DNA of 64,000 nucleotides from positions 310,001-374,000 of the forward strand of contig JBAJFG010000389.1 in assembly GCA_037903475.1 (NCBI GenBank). The letters are read 5' to 3'. Within the stretch, counting starts at the first letter, position 1, and each line of letters starts with the position of its first letter. Position numbers and translations under genes: made by a program. Below the pieces are notes generated by a model. It saw nothing but the letters and a program-made list of their open reading frames with translations. It was not told the origin of the DNA and did not search any database. The stretch comes from Ancylostoma caninum (Eukaryota; Nematoda; Chromadorea; Rhabditida; Ancylostomatidae). Shown in pieces: positions 44,045 through 56,520 of the stretch.

Positions 44045-44824
44045 AGGTGTTCCTTTTTGTAGCTGTGATTGCCAAGATTATTATAACCGTTTATTCTCCT
44101 TATAACTAGTTTGCAACCGTGCATACTCTGCACCACACCCGGTAGCGTTATTTGTCTCAATGGCAGGACTGGTGATTGTATGATGTCATGAGCAGTTTAC
44201 CTCTCACCTGTCAATCTTGTGGAGAAGAATACGTAGGACAAACGAGCCAACCTTTCGGTATTCGCATAAAATAACATTTTGATGGGCTAAACAAATCAAA
44301 GCCTTCCACCTCAGTGGGAGCACATGGCATATTGCGCTATGAAAATTCTGTGTTCCAAATAGGAGTCACGGCATTGTCACTGGAGCCCGAGAAACATTAG
44401 AAGCATGTTGGATTGCCACCAAAAGTCCTAAAATGAACTGAAGACATGGGTGCATTACTATCACTAACGAACGACCTTGTATCACAATCTTTGCGGCTTC
44501 TGATCGATTATACCAGATTGTTAAGGCACACCATAGAAGGCAATGGGAGTACCGTTCCCGGCATTACCGATAAGCCCTTTCACCATCTCAACGGCAACGA
44601 AGGTGAGCATAGCCGGACTGTGTTTTCTCTTTTCATTCTGATTTTTGATTTGCTTTCTGACTGGATTGTTTTCTGTGAGCCGATGAGATGTTTGCGAAGA
44701 CAGTCCAAACTGTGCCTTCGACTTCCATGCCCTGACGAAGGCGACATCCCCGAAACGTTAGCCATAGCAGGAGAATAAAAGGGTATAACAATCTTGGCAA
44801 TCACAGCTACAAAAAGGAACACCT
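44045..44824 (+). mobile_element. Penelope-like retroelement remnant with GIY-YIG endonuclease
   Basis: Plus-strand frames read CQSCGEEYVGQTSQPFGIRI, then (after a frameshift) ETLEACWIATKSPKMN, the C-terminal GIY-YIG nuclease of Penelope-like elements: a CxxC knuckle, the YVG of the catalytic strand and the ETLEA helix. It has an in-frame TAA, a frameshift and a TGA where Arg is expected, so it is inactive. The arms 44045-44100 and 44769-44824 are inverted copies (about 56 bp), as in the inverted pseudo-LTRs of this class. The 3' end includes CTGACGAAGGCGACATCCCC. Confidence 0.85.
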
Positions 44825-45174
44825 CAGTAGTTCAGAAGAATAATGCCAAGATTCGGAGAAAGTCGAACTTAAGGTATGTGCAAATTCTTTATTGGAAACA
44901 AATTTCATCTTATTTCGTAAATGACCTTCTTCTGTCTTACCTTATGAGAGTCCTTTGCGAAATCGAAGTGCATGACATTATAGAGGCGTGAGGCGCCGTT
45001 CCTTCTTTGTAGTCAACTCCTTTCATTCAGTTACAATAAGTTAGTTCTCTTGTATAGGTAAGCGTCACTGTGCTGGCACTAGGGTCATCTTTTCTCGTCT
45101 CACCACACGGTACCGTTGTCAATTTGCTTGTGCTTGTTTGCATGCCGATGATGTCGTATTGTGTTGTATGAAAA

Positions 45175-45235
45175 TTAAGGTCTGACGAAGGCACTGATTG
45201 CCGAAAGCTAACAGGAATAAATTGTAAATGGAGCT
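45175..45235 (+). mobile_element. Second Penelope-like 3' end fragment
   Basis: TCTGACGAAGGCACTGATTG followed by CCGAAAGC and AATAAA repeats the 3'-terminal block seen at 44732-44790. No coding part precedes it. Confidence 0.5.
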
Positions 45236-45592
45236 CTTCAACAAACCAAAAATAACTTATCAGAAATGAGGCTCAGAGATAGAAGTATATTAGATCATAG
45301 ATTTTTTTACTGACAAGTTAAGTGCAACAGGCCAGACTCGCAGATTAATGTGACATATTTGGCTTGAATTCTTGTCTGAAAAGGAATACCACACATTTTT
45401 CAATTCTGCCCTAAGCTCCAAGAACGCGGTTTTTCGAGAGTTCACTACACTGCTGTAGATGTTGCCCTGACCTAGCGAACTACTAGGCATGAAATAAAGC
45501 ATTTGGACCTCTTCGTTAACAAACACCTTGTATTTTCGTGTTTTAGGCCTTTTACCTGAACCTTTATGTGAAAGAAAATTTAAAATTTTCAG
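45236..45592. other. No recognisable gene
   Basis: One short minus-strand frame only (45290-45526). Confidence 0.35.
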
Positions 45593-45870
45593 ATGGAGTC
45601 CTGGCTCCCGTCACTGTTCAAGACTTTGAAGTTGTAAAGAATAGCGGCGAATCAGAACCCGAACGCATACCTACCTGTATTAGAAACGGTTTTTCGCTAA
45701 TTCTCCTTTTTGCTTCAAGTGAAAAAAATGACCATGTTATAGTGACACCAGTGAACGCTGCATCGCTGGGTGAACTACGTACATTCGATGTAGTGCAGTT
45801 ATTCCTTGGCTGGTTGATTAACCCAAAATGTAATTTGTTCCTACCTTTCGAATGTCTATTAATATTGTAG
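45593..45870 (+). CDS. Possible exon, unknown
   Basis: A good acceptor (AAAATTTTCAG) is followed by a frame open to 45870: GVLAPVTVQDFEVVKNSGES, then a hydrophobic stretch FSLILLFASSEKND and VVQLFLGWLINPKC. The true exon may end earlier, at a GT near 45689. A minus-strand frame covers the same bases. No family recognised. Confidence 0.3.
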
Positions 45871-45976
45871 AACGACTGAAAAACAAAAGTGGGGAAAGGA
45901 TACTTGCAATTGTCCATTCTCTTCCTAGCTCAGTCACTCCTTCGTTGGGGCACAAATGCTGCAGTAAGTATAGTCC

Positions 45977-46142
45977 TTGTCGAAAAGATAGACGGATTCC
46001 GTTACTGCAGGAACACGGTGGGACCTGAGCGAGAGATAGGGAGAGAGCACGCTGGAAGTGAGAGGGTCGAGTAGGTCCCGCCACGATTCTACGGTCGCGA
46101 CGATTTGAAACCGCACGCACGATCCGTCAATCTTTTCGACAA
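45977..46142. repeat. 166-bp inverted-terminal repeat element, copy 2
   Basis: Ends TTGTCGAAAAGATAGACGGA and its inverse with one mismatch. Same length and family as 43316-43481. The many open frames across it (45818-46278) are shadows of its GC-rich palindromic arms. Confidence 0.75.
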
Positions 46143-47573
46143 CGACAGTATAGCGGTGTGGTGAACGTCGCTTTTTTAAGACCCAGGCCAGAAATGAAAT
46201 ACCTACTGTAACACCTTGTTCAGCAAAGATTCGACCGAAATGGATTGCATTCCGATCTGCGAGTCTGGCCTCTTGCACTTTCCTAGTGAAATTAAGGTCT
46301 AATCGACAAGAGATTCAGGGATATTTGTAACAACTCTGTGTCACTCTGGAATATCCATATTTTTTCTCATATTTGGAATATTCAAATTCTTAGCGGTTCT
46401 ACGAAACCTCGCGGATTCTGCGGATTTGGGGCGGAAAGGCCTTCCATGGCTAATCCAACAATTTAATGCGTTTCGCGACTGGTAATTCAAGGCGCGTGCG
46501 AATCGTAAGTTCACATGTCCTCAGTACACATCTTTCTTAGAAGAGATCCAACGGTCTACATCCAAACGTTCCTTCGAAATATACTAATTGCGAAGAGGTG
46601 TGATCTGTATTATTCGAAGATGACTACAACTTTTGAAAGCTCATGGGAGCCATGGTTTCTTTAAATATGGATTGCTCGTTTCCAAACAATCTCATGATTT
46701 GGCAGAAAGGTGGGAAAAAATTTGCTGTGCCGTTTCTTGAGTATGAAAAAAAATTGCCTGGAAACAAAACCTTATGCTCGCAAGCACCCGGAAAACTTTT
46801 TTTTTTTCTCGATGACATCGTCTTTTTGGGACATAATTAAAACGTAATTGTTGAGCCACGGCTCTGTTTTTATTTAACTAGGACGTTCCTCATAGGATAA
46901 CAACGTTTGCTCGAATTTTTGCTTCTTTGGAAGCCATCCACTCTTAATGGAGCAACCCTCTAGCACGTTTGATCGATAATTCTTTGTCTGCACTAAGAAT
47001 GTATAGCAGAAATGGAAAACAAAAACACTAGCTGAAGGCTTGTACTGCATTTAGTGGATCCTATCCGAGGTAATTTTGAGGTGTTTTGGTTGGCCCGCGA
47101 CTCCTAGAGGACTGCAAACTTCTCATGTAGCATTTCTGCGCGATGATATTCGACTCTAATGGTTAGTAAGAGCAGATCAGCCTGGGAAAAAACAGTATCC
47201 TACAGTAGTGATATATTGCCAGCTTTGTTGGAGCTTATGAACTGTAATTTCTCTGAATGAATGGTATTATGAAAGCATAATATTTACGACTAACGAGTTT
47301 GTGCTCTCATTTCTCTGTGTGTTCAATAATTCAATATTCCTCCGCTATTAAAATTAATACCCGCAATAACCGCATTTACGAAAAGTAAATAAAAAAATCT
47401 TACGGTTAGTTCAACTCTATTGTTCCCACCGACATTTCGATCCCATCTAATATGCATATAAGATTGCCGGAGAAGTTTCCGCAGCTTACCTTTGCATCTT
47501 GCCAGATCTTTACTAATTTTTCTAAAACAATCTATCCGACATAAACTTGCAGAAAGATTGCAGCAAAATTTAG
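46143..47573. other. No recognisable gene
   Basis: Short unsupported frames only (for example 46643-46840). Confidence 0.4.
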
Positions 47574-47712
<139 letters not shown>

Positions 47713-48269
47713 CCCGTTATAACGTGTCGAGTAAAGATTTCACCGTACACTTGCACTCGCTACATGGGCTACGTATAAGTTTGCAATGTTGAAATTAAAC
47801 ATATAAAATAGATAAGATCCACATCAAATTCCAACTTTAGCAGATATTAAATGGCTGAGTAGTGCAGCAAGGCTACGTTCATCTCATGACAACGAATTCG
47901 ATTTTGTTCAATTATTCTGAACTAAGCTGAGCAAATAAGTTCTCTAAAATAGAGAATTCGTCCATGTCCCACCATGTCCACACTCATTTCATAGGCATTT
48001 GATCTCACTATGATCTACTACCTACCGCAGAGAGAGATCACTAGGAAATCGATAGGTGCCCGTGCCAACGGTGGAAGACGCGATTGGGATCGGGGAAGAG
48101 CAGAAAATCTGGGATCTCCACCTATTCTTCGGGGAGCGAGACGATCCTTAATCCTAGAGCTTAAGCAACGTAACTTTAAAATTACATTATGAAGAGCAAA
48201 TGTTTTAAGAAACAATAGAAATGGACTAAAAATAAACAGTTTCTTGAAAAGACTACTCAGACCCCCCCC
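47713..48269. other. No recognisable gene
   Basis: A 60-codon Arg-rich frame at 48010-48192 is unsupported. Confidence 0.4.
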
Positions 48270-48810
48270 CCCCTCCCAAAAAAAAACTTGTTAACAAGCA
48301 AGTGACGAACAGTTAGTTTCTTGCATCTTAAACTTGCTCGCCCCAAAACTTGTCACAACTTGTTTTACCCTTTTCTCTCGTCAAGTTGTCGCCCCTTGTC
48401 ACTCCTATGAACCTGTCGACTTGTTTCCGCCTTTTTTTTAAATCACTTATCACCCGTCAGTGGTACGAATATGCCGAAAGCCCTTAAAGATTTCTGAAAA
48501 TGCTCTAAGTGTCCTTTAGTTGGTGGCAAACAATTTTGTAAGATTGTACCATGGCAACAATTGCCTAATTGTCCTCAATGGTCTCATCGTATGTTACGCA
48601 GCTGAAAGGTTGTCTACAACTTGTTGGAGCGAAAGCTTGCTGACAAGTTGCTTTGTGAGAAACTTGCTGACAACTTCTCTTGGATCTTCCTTTTCGAAAG
48701 TTGTCGGGGAGGGGGGAGGGGGAAGGTTGTCATTTTGACGCAATTTACCAGTTGAAAGGCTGTTTGCAAGTTGTTTTGGGGCAAAGGACGTCCGATAACT
48801 TGTTCTCGTG
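48270..48810. mobile_element. Fold-back repeat built from ACAACTTGT units
   Basis: Left arm (48286-48430) and right arm (48600-48810) are full of ACTTGT/ACAAGT variants in opposite orientation, for example CGCCCCAAAACTTGTCACAA against GCAAGTTGTTTTGGGGCAAA. Homopolymer C at 48262-48275 and G at 48704-48721 also mirror each other. Exact ends and target duplication were not resolved. Confidence 0.6.
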
Positions 48811-50155
48811 ATTCTGAGTGCCGTGCTATTCTCGCAACCTCCTCTTATGTCAGCAGGTGGTCCTACATGAAGTTCCGTGGACGAGGAGAGACGCAGACAA
48901 GCTTGGGAAATGCCTTTTCCGAAAACATCTACTGTGCAGTTTAGCGGCCGAAAAGAAATTCTGTACAAACTGCTTGAGGTGCTGTTCTTTTTGCAATATC
49001 CTGCATAATTGCTCAACTAGCGTTGATTCTGGAGCAGAATATTTTTTTGCTTCTTATACAAAACAGTTCCTGATCATTTTACTTGATTCTAACCTAGAAA
49101 CGGTTGCGTAACTGTTTAGGTTGCTGTTGCTTCCATCTATAGGACCTCACCTATGATGTCACCCTTGCCCTCGCCCTCATCTTTTTATGCAGTTAATGAT
49201 TAGGGTGCCCATGTTTGTAACAGTTGTCCCTCCAGCTCATATTTGCTACCCTTTCCAGAGTACGCAGTCAATCTTCCGCGGGAACTAATTCTTTATGCTG
49301 CTCGAAGTCAATTCATGTAATAATTAATACGATTCCTTCTGCTGCACTGGTTGTCAGTGACAGCGCCATCCATCCACAATAACGATTTCCGTTTTTATTT
49401 CAGTTTTTGTGTTATCCTCTCGAAACTGCATTACCTTCATTCTCTGCACTGCTTCATGTGCACTTTTATACAGAATAAAGAAATTCCGCATTGAAAGTTT
49501 GTAATTGGAGTTAATTGGAGTTTGTAATTATTTGTATTATAATTCAAGTACAAGTATGCACATAAATACATATGTACTACACTTAGATCGGGCTTACCAC
49601 ATTAGAAATTCGAATGAGTAGTCGTTTTTAAGGAGTTGACATTTCGAATTTTCGAATATTGTAAAGCCTTCTCTTACCCATTCTTGCGAAGTGCCATGGA
49701 CCTCTCGCCGTTTTCCCACTATTCGAATTTTCCACCCACACAGAATTGAATGGTCACTGGAACTCTTATTCTCAGACGATATGCTTCTCCAAGGATAGTA
49801 AATGCGAGCTTTTAAGCCTACAAACTGGGCTAGTTTCCGTTATTTTTATTCGGACAAATGAGCGCTATGTAACATTGGCGGACAAGGGAAAGACGTTCCC
49901 CCCTGGGATGGGTCTCCGAATTTTTGAAAATACTTCATGAAATATGTAGATAAAAATGTTGCACAAGCTTAATATACATTGTTTATTTTTACTACCAATT
50001 TTGAAATATTTAATATTGGTTGTTTAGTGTTAGGTAATATTTTTAGCAATTTTATTACTCCATCTCGGTCCACAGAGAAGCGAAGTTGTCATTTTCCCTA
50101 CACCCTCACCCCCTTCCCCTGGATAGCCCATTTTTCCCCAAGCCTCCGCCCCATC
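48811..50155. other. No recognisable gene
   Basis: Frame 48818-49111 and others have no support. AT-rich 49960-50060 was considered as mitochondrial and not accepted. Confidence 0.4.
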
Positions 50156-50439
50156 CCGTGGCGGACACAGTGGAGGGAAATGGTGGGGGGGGGGGGACGC
50201 CCTGTCTTGACAATGGATCACTAAAACTTTCAAATTACTTTATAAAGCAAGCGAAAGCTTGTCTTAGTTCAACTTCAATCTTATTATTCTTATTATTAAT
50301 TTTTGCATATTTTTATTATTTATTCATTATCATAACTAACGTTATAATTAATTTTATCATCTATCAGGGCCCCAAAGCGGCGCACACCCCACTTTTCTCC
50401 CCCCCCCCCCAGCCTCCAAACTTTCTGCGTCCGCCCCTG
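50156..50439. mobile_element. hAT MITE, Family 1, diverged copy
   Basis: CCGTGGCGGACACAG on the left, CTGCGTCCGCCCCTG on the right, with the same G-run, AT core and GGGGCCC-type block as 40368-40637. No target duplication remains. Confidence 0.75.
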
Positions 50440-51891
50440 GTAACAATTTATATCATTCTATCATTCTTCCATCTCACTCAGCTTCGCAAGAGAAATTGAT
50501 CCATGGTTCTATCTACCCATTTTTCTTTTCTAGTTCGGATTATTCTTGTCCGTGCGATAAAAATTTTCTACCCACTCAATGTTTGGTTTTTTTCTTGTCT
50601 TTTAGGAATGCTCTGCGTTTGAGCCAAGGAATAATCATATAGACCACATTCAGAGAATATGGTCCTTGGTTTGCAACAAATTGAAAGGAAGATTTCGTGT
50701 CATTAACTAGTTCATTCAAACTCCTAATTTCCACCACTACCTTATGGAAAACTCCTTGAACACATGAAGATTTCCCAGCAGTTATGCCTACACTTCGTTC
50801 AATCCCTTGGATAACGCTCTACAATTGAGATAATCGAAGATTTACACAGGAACAACGAACAAAAGACGTCGCATTTGTTCTAACGAAATCGACGTATTTA
50901 TCATGCGCATAATAAACTACTAATGTGGTCATAATAATGACGAATAGTGCAAATACAGCTGTAGATGTTCATGGAAAGTGAAGGACATCGTTGTGGATTG
51001 TTCCGTGAGCCATCAACACTGGTTATGTTCGTTTCTGGATTACTCGCCGTTGCTGGACGCACATAAATGCATCACGGCTTGTCACGTGGGATCGTATAGC
51101 GAGGGCATAGATGAATAACTAAGCGGTCATGGATTCTGGTGTCCTTGAAATCACGCGAAAATAATTAAACTCGATTGCAACTACGCACTTGCTTCTGGGC
51201 TATTCAGCCTCAACTGTGAAATCAGATTTATCCTCGAATGTAACGCCCCTTTGAGCTCTACGAGTTGCTGGATACAGCTGTAAAGTTTCTTTTAGTCATC
51301 CGTTGCTACAAAGTCATCTTTATTTGTGCGCTCTGCCTCGAGTGTCGTGTATAATTCTATTTCGTACTGAGCATGAACATTATATTTCATTACCACGTGG
51401 TGTATTGCTCATAACACAGCCTATAAAGCAATGCTATCCGTGCTGTCAAACCGTCATTCAAACACTGACATTTCACATTATCGAAATATAAAGCCACAAT
51501 GAGATCCCCAAATTATTTCTATCTGCTGACCTTATGATATTTTTTTCTCGTTTTAATCTGATAAATGATTTTGGTAACATGCTTTATAATCTACTCTATA
51601 TTTTGATGGTACCTCTCATTTTTTTTACCCAAGCTCTTAAGTTCGATAGCAGGCTAGGTATCTAACCCTACTCCCTCTGCCTTCAGCTACTAATGGTAAG
51701 GCTCATGGACGCATACTCGAACAGGTGGGCAAAGGAGCGGTAACGATCTGCGCATCCAAGAAATACATTACTCATTACGATAACATTTGTAACGATAACT
51801 CTTTTACCCTCATACATATGGTGTACACTCACTGTATACCTATCTGCGAGTACTGTTATATTGTGGTGCGCCTTTTTCTTAGTGTATTAGA

Positions 51892-51922
<31 letters not shown>

Positions 51923-52306
51923 CAAATCTCTCAAATAACTGAACTTTTTCATGTTTTCTGAGTATTCGACATCTTCAAAACGTAGTTCCGTTGCATTGCT
52001 TCCATAGGTAATGATTGCTGTGGCTCGAAACTCCAATCTCTCCAACCTGCTGAATGATGTTTGAAATTCGATTCGAATTCGTTGGCTCAAGCATTTACTC
52101 CACACAATAGGCTTCCAAAATCTTTACAAAAAAAATGCGCAACACAAGTTCCGTGCCATTCGTGATCAGATCATAATTTCCTCAAAATGGACCAATTCCG
52201 CTTTTCATGGAAGCTGAAACAATGCATGCCATGGCGAACCTACCAATTTGTAGACGCAGATATGGTGAGATGGTATCCGTAAATTAGACAGGTAATAGAC
52301 CTAGAT
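50440..52306. other. No recognisable gene; TAAA tract at 51890-51922
   Basis: The tract is eight TAAA units. The rest has only short unsupported frames. Confidence 0.4.
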
Positions 52307-52345
52307 AAACTAGATGATATTCATGAATCCTCCATCATCTAGTTT
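52307..52345. repeat. Short hairpin, 12-bp perfect stem
   Basis: AAACTAGATGAT and its inverse ATCATCTAGTTT enclose a 15-nt loop. The stem extends by GATA/TATC with a T bulge. Could be a small structured RNA or chance. Confidence 0.7.
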
Positions 52346-52849
52346 TTTTATCCAGAAGCACTATTTCTTATCTAGAAACTCTAGCTCTAGCTGAAAGAAA
52401 AAAACCATATGTCTAATTAATGAAATTATGCTGACCACCATGAAACATGATATTACTACAATTCATCGTGGCTCTCTTAACTAAGGTCTGAATCAATCCA
52501 GAAAAAATACGATTCTTAGATTTCCGTCAGTCTGTTGCTCAGCATGTGCTCAGAAATCCCGATAATTCCCTGTCTTTAGAGGGTTGCTGATTCGTATTGT
52601 ACTTATTACCCACTAATGATAACTACTGTAGGCTCATTTGGTACCATCATGAATACCCGTCCAATATTTCTACGTAAATGAAGATAGCTACATATATTCA
52701 TGGTACACCTAGCTAGATATTATTTATAACAAGGTGTTTTCTTTAGAATCGTGTTCAGCTATCAATAATGTGAATTAATCTGAGTTGACATACCGTAGAA
52801 AGCCTTAAACGGCTCTCAATCACTCATAGAAAATAAGATAATTCATTAG

Positions 52850-53069
52850 CGTGGGAAAATTTGCCCCATTAAAGGAGGGATACAATAGTAATTCATGCGA
52901 GAATTTGTCAGATTTTCAGTTCGCTTCTCCAGCTGGCGAATGTCAGGAAATTCATTTGAAAGGAATAACTTCAGACTTAGGTGAAATTCCTAGCAAATTC
53001 TCCGGATGGGTTTCCCACAAAGTCCTTGAAGTCTTTGGTATTTACCTGAACGTCAAATTTCCTTCTACG
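52850..53069 (+). CDS. Putative internal exon, unknown protein
   Basis: Acceptor AATTCATTAG, 73 open codons, donor GTAATC at 53070. The peptide includes GKFAPLKEGYNSNSCENLSD, SPAGECQEIHLKGITSDLGE and GWVSHKVLEVFGIYLNVKFP, a mixed composition with no low complexity. No family recognised and no partner exon assigned. The frame would otherwise run on to 53153. Confidence 0.45.
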
Positions 53070-53475
53070 GTAATCTATCCTCCGAATAGACACGTTTCAG
53101 TGCAATATTTTTCTGACAGACTTTTATGTACTAATTTACTCGCCTTCACATAACCATATCCATAAATTATTAGTGAAAGAGCCATATATCCCTCAGCGCT
53201 GGGCCTTCTATTTCTTCCTGACCGGCCAGTAGCAAATGGATTCATAAGAAGTAGCATGTCATGCCAAATGAGGCACTTTAGTGGTTGCTTTCCTTTCTAA
53301 AGCAGTCACTTGAAAAAGATAACAATATTTGTTGCGACCAGCTCATAATCTTCTGGCCTACTGGTAACCAGTAACTATAACTCTCTTGCCTCGCCAACTA
53401 TTCATCCGGGAATGATTTGAACGAGTACATAGCTCCTCATAGCTTCGCCTTTTTCGTCTGTGCTTTTTATTTTAT

Positions 53476-53730
53476 TCAATTTTTCCTCCTGTCACTCTTG
53501 TCTGTGCAGGTGTCAGGCGTATATTTACGGATTTCCTTCCCGCAACTACGATACACGCCTTCTTCAATATTTCCAAATTTCTGTTGAGAATCCCTGGTTT
53601 TCTCACAGAGATTTCCTGTCTCATCAGAGTTTCTTTTAGAACACAGCAAAAAGTAGTTGCGACGGATAAACGAGCTGTCAAGCTGATTGGAAATTGGGCA
53701 GCAGAATTCGTACAAGGGCAATTTTAGCAT
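53476..53730 (-). CDS. Small Cys-containing protein or terminal exon
   Basis: ATG 53730 opens 84 codons ending at TGA 53476-53478, and the polyadenylation signal AATAAA overlaps the stop (53471-53476). The sequence has six Cys (EFCCPISNQ, YFLLCSKRN, NLCEKTRD, YRSCGKE, DTCTDK) and a basic C-terminus. There is no signal peptide at this ATG, so an upstream exon is possible. A second frame on the same strand is nearly as long. Confidence 0.4.
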   Translation of the reverse strand: MLKLPLYEFCCPISNQLDSSFIRRNYFLLCSKRNSDETGNLCEKTRDSQQKFGNIEEGVYRSCGKEIRKYTPDTCTDKSDRRKN

Positions 53731-54250
53731 GTAAACAAACTCGAGTGGTTGCCACCCGAAGTGGTTGAGTGAGGGACTAGTAGCGCTGGACCTTGCGGGA
53801 CATCACACTTCACCCGAGGAGTGAGCGTACGAGAGCTGAGTAATTAGGACTCCGGATACTACGAATGCTATTCAGCGGACTTCCCTGTTCAATGGCTCAA
53901 AAATCAGAGTTTGCTGTGGAAAAAGTTCCTACTAAACCATTTTTGTAAGACCAGCGATGTTTCAAGTCTAAATGTCAGAATTATTGGGGTATTTATTATT
54001 TATTGAAACACATCAACTTTAAGGCTTGAATGAACAGCCCATTTTGGATAGCTTAATCAAATACCTATTTTAATGCTTGGAGTAAACAGCTTCTGGAACA
54101 CCACTTACGGAAGTAAAGTTGGCTTCAAGTTGCTTGCCCATTCATAGATGATAATGTTGAATAACAGTGTTGAGGATGGCTGTTTCATTTGGTACTTGAT
54201 ATGTACAGGAATCTACTACTTTTGTTACGACTCCTTAACCTGAACCTATT
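53731..54250. other. No recognisable gene
   Basis: Anonymous. Confidence 0.4.
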
Positions 54251-54350
54251 ATTGAGAATACTCAGAGTAGGCATGTTGTCGTCCTTGTTAATGATGGGTA
54301 AAATTACGTGGCATTAACAGATTTACCATGGGTGGTCTCAACGAAGCATG
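54251..54350. mobile_element. Short MITE, copy B
   Basis: ATTGAGAATACTCAGAGTAG, core AATGATGGGTAAAATTACG, end ACCATGGGTGGTCTCAACGA: the same order as copies A and C, more diverged. Confidence 0.55.
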
Positions 54351-56520
54351 CTCGCTACGTTAAACCCCCTTGATCATGCAGCCCATTACTTCTGGAAGAA
54401 AGTGTCCTGCAGAAGTTTACATCACAGCTGCCTACCTTTGGACCTCCTTTGAACGACATCCAGGGAGAGAGAGAGTTTGGACCAGATTTCTTATGTCCAC
54501 AAGCAATTCCGCTTCCGAACGTAACCGAACGAAAAACTAATGAATCCACCCACGATGATCCAGCTCACAATTTTTACGCATAAGTTCACGCTTTCGAAAT
54601 CTAAACCAGGACTGCTCCATCTGCATGCCTTGCTTGGATGGTTCCAAGCAGAATTTCTACTGTATTCCAGGCTAAATACATTTCCTATTCTGAAACTATT
54701 CTTGAGCTTCATATCAACAACATTACTTCCTACGCATGATGTTGAGTTCACGAGGAATATCCTCCTCACAAACAAAGTCGGGCAAGCGTCAATAGAAAGC
54801 TGCGGGTGGGTCTAGGGCTTTTATGTTTAATTAAGTATCTCCCAGTACATGATTCAATTTCGTGCGCTCTTCGCATCCGTCGCTCGCCAACAATCCGACC
54901 ACGATGACGGCTCTAGCCCGGATTTGTGTGCTGTGATTTCTTGTAGTTATGTTGAACATGGATAAGCTGGGGTTTCCTAATCGAGTTCAGCTGGCAGGGT
55001 CCATTGTTCCTGATATATTCGTTATTTTTCTTCTTTTTCCTCGAGTCAATAATTCCAAAGCGAGCTTCACTCTATGAAGAATCCTGCCTTTTTGGTATTT
55101 TTTGAAGTCTTTCAAATTAGAAGCCGTCACTATTCATATCCATAGCCGTACAGATATTGTGAGATAATGAATTTCATGGCCAAAATATCCGAGAACTTAT
55201 GATTCTACTAAGTAGAACGAACTCCACCCCGCACAGACTGCCCACTACACAGAGCCTATATGGAGTCTTATATAGGGTCTTAACCAGAAGTTCCAGAGGA
55301 TATGTGTGTACTTGTTTGTTCGTTCATAGCAATCCTAGTGCGTCAACAGAGTTACTAAACGGCCATTTCAGTCAGTTCAGTCAGTAACATTAGAATTTAT
55401 CAGAGGTAAAAAAACTATGTTTAACTGTTGTTAAAAACTGTTTAACTAGAAAACTATGTTTGTAGAACAAGTCAGAGAACAAGACCAAAAAGGGAAAAAA
55501 ACTGAAATAAGTAGAAACAAGCTCCTAAGTTATCTATAAAAGGACGCAGATCCACGGACTAAAATGACTGGACAGGAAGGGACAAAAGAAATTCCTCACC
55601 AGTAGTGCATAAGTGAAGCTTTCGGTGGATACCAGTTATATTCTAGTTTTGCCAACCAGTAAGAAACACCTTACTATAATAGTAGTTTATGTTTGATTTT
55701 TGTAGTGATGTTGAGCCTGAATTTGAGCTGGCAAGCCTCATTGCTCGTAATATCATCGCTTTTTTCTCTTTTCTGTATTTCTTCTTGATTTGCTCTTATT
55801 TAAGACCTATATTCCCTGAGCAAGCTATATTCTACGAATCTTCCTCATTTTTCCCTCTGTTAGGCTTCTTTGAGGTTCTCGATTTGGAAGGCGCCTATAA
55901 CCAGCAAGTTCCAATGAATACGTCTTCCATAGAAGCTCGATATTTCATCTCTAGAATCCTTGGGGACAAACTTCTCTCATCATGCCCGATATCGGAAAAA
56001 CATTTGCCTTTTTTTATTGCCCTTTGCAACCCATGCCGGTCATGAATCCATTCCAGAGGACTTGACGCATGGGACTTTGCAAGCGCTGGGAACCAACCTG
56101 TTTCCATCCAATTTTTGCCCGTTGCTAATCGCTACGCCTTCCCTCCATCTCCAAACCTCTCATCCTTGCTGACAACTGTCTATCGAGCAGGCTATCCACG
56201 CAATCTGTAATGGGGGTTCAATTTCTTATTCGATAATAGCTTAGCGTGCATGCAATCGTCGCATTTTCGCCACCAATCTTCCCATTGTTTTTCATGAGCT
56301 GCCTATCGTTTCACCACCTCTCGCCCCATTCCTCATCCTGAATTGTGTTTTCCTGAGAGTGTGTGATTCTCGCGAAGTTTCGCCTGTTCCCCCGAAAAAG
56401 TTGTCGAAGTAGGGAGGCTATGGCGTAGAATACTAATGCGTCGTGTACGACGATGTACTGTGACGTTCGTTCCAGCCAAATGTGACAGATATCCTCCGTA
56501 CGTCGGACGCTCGTCTCACA
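54351..56520. other. No confirmed gene
   Basis: Competing open frames on both strands at 54355-54815 and 55689-56172. A minus-strand piece GHKKSGPNSLSPWMSFKGGP ends at a GTAGGC donor but has no partner. Nothing is recognised. Confidence 0.35.

Noticed and set aside
45618..46278. Several 60-114 codon frames on both strands
   Set aside because: They span the GC-rich 166-bp inverted element and run antisense to each other.
49960..50070. AT-rich stretch that could be a fourth mitochondrial insertion (cytochrome b-like spacing of FNIG...ITPS)
   Set aside because: Only a handful of scattered matches and no mitochondrial-code-specific codons; too weak beside the clear cox fragments.
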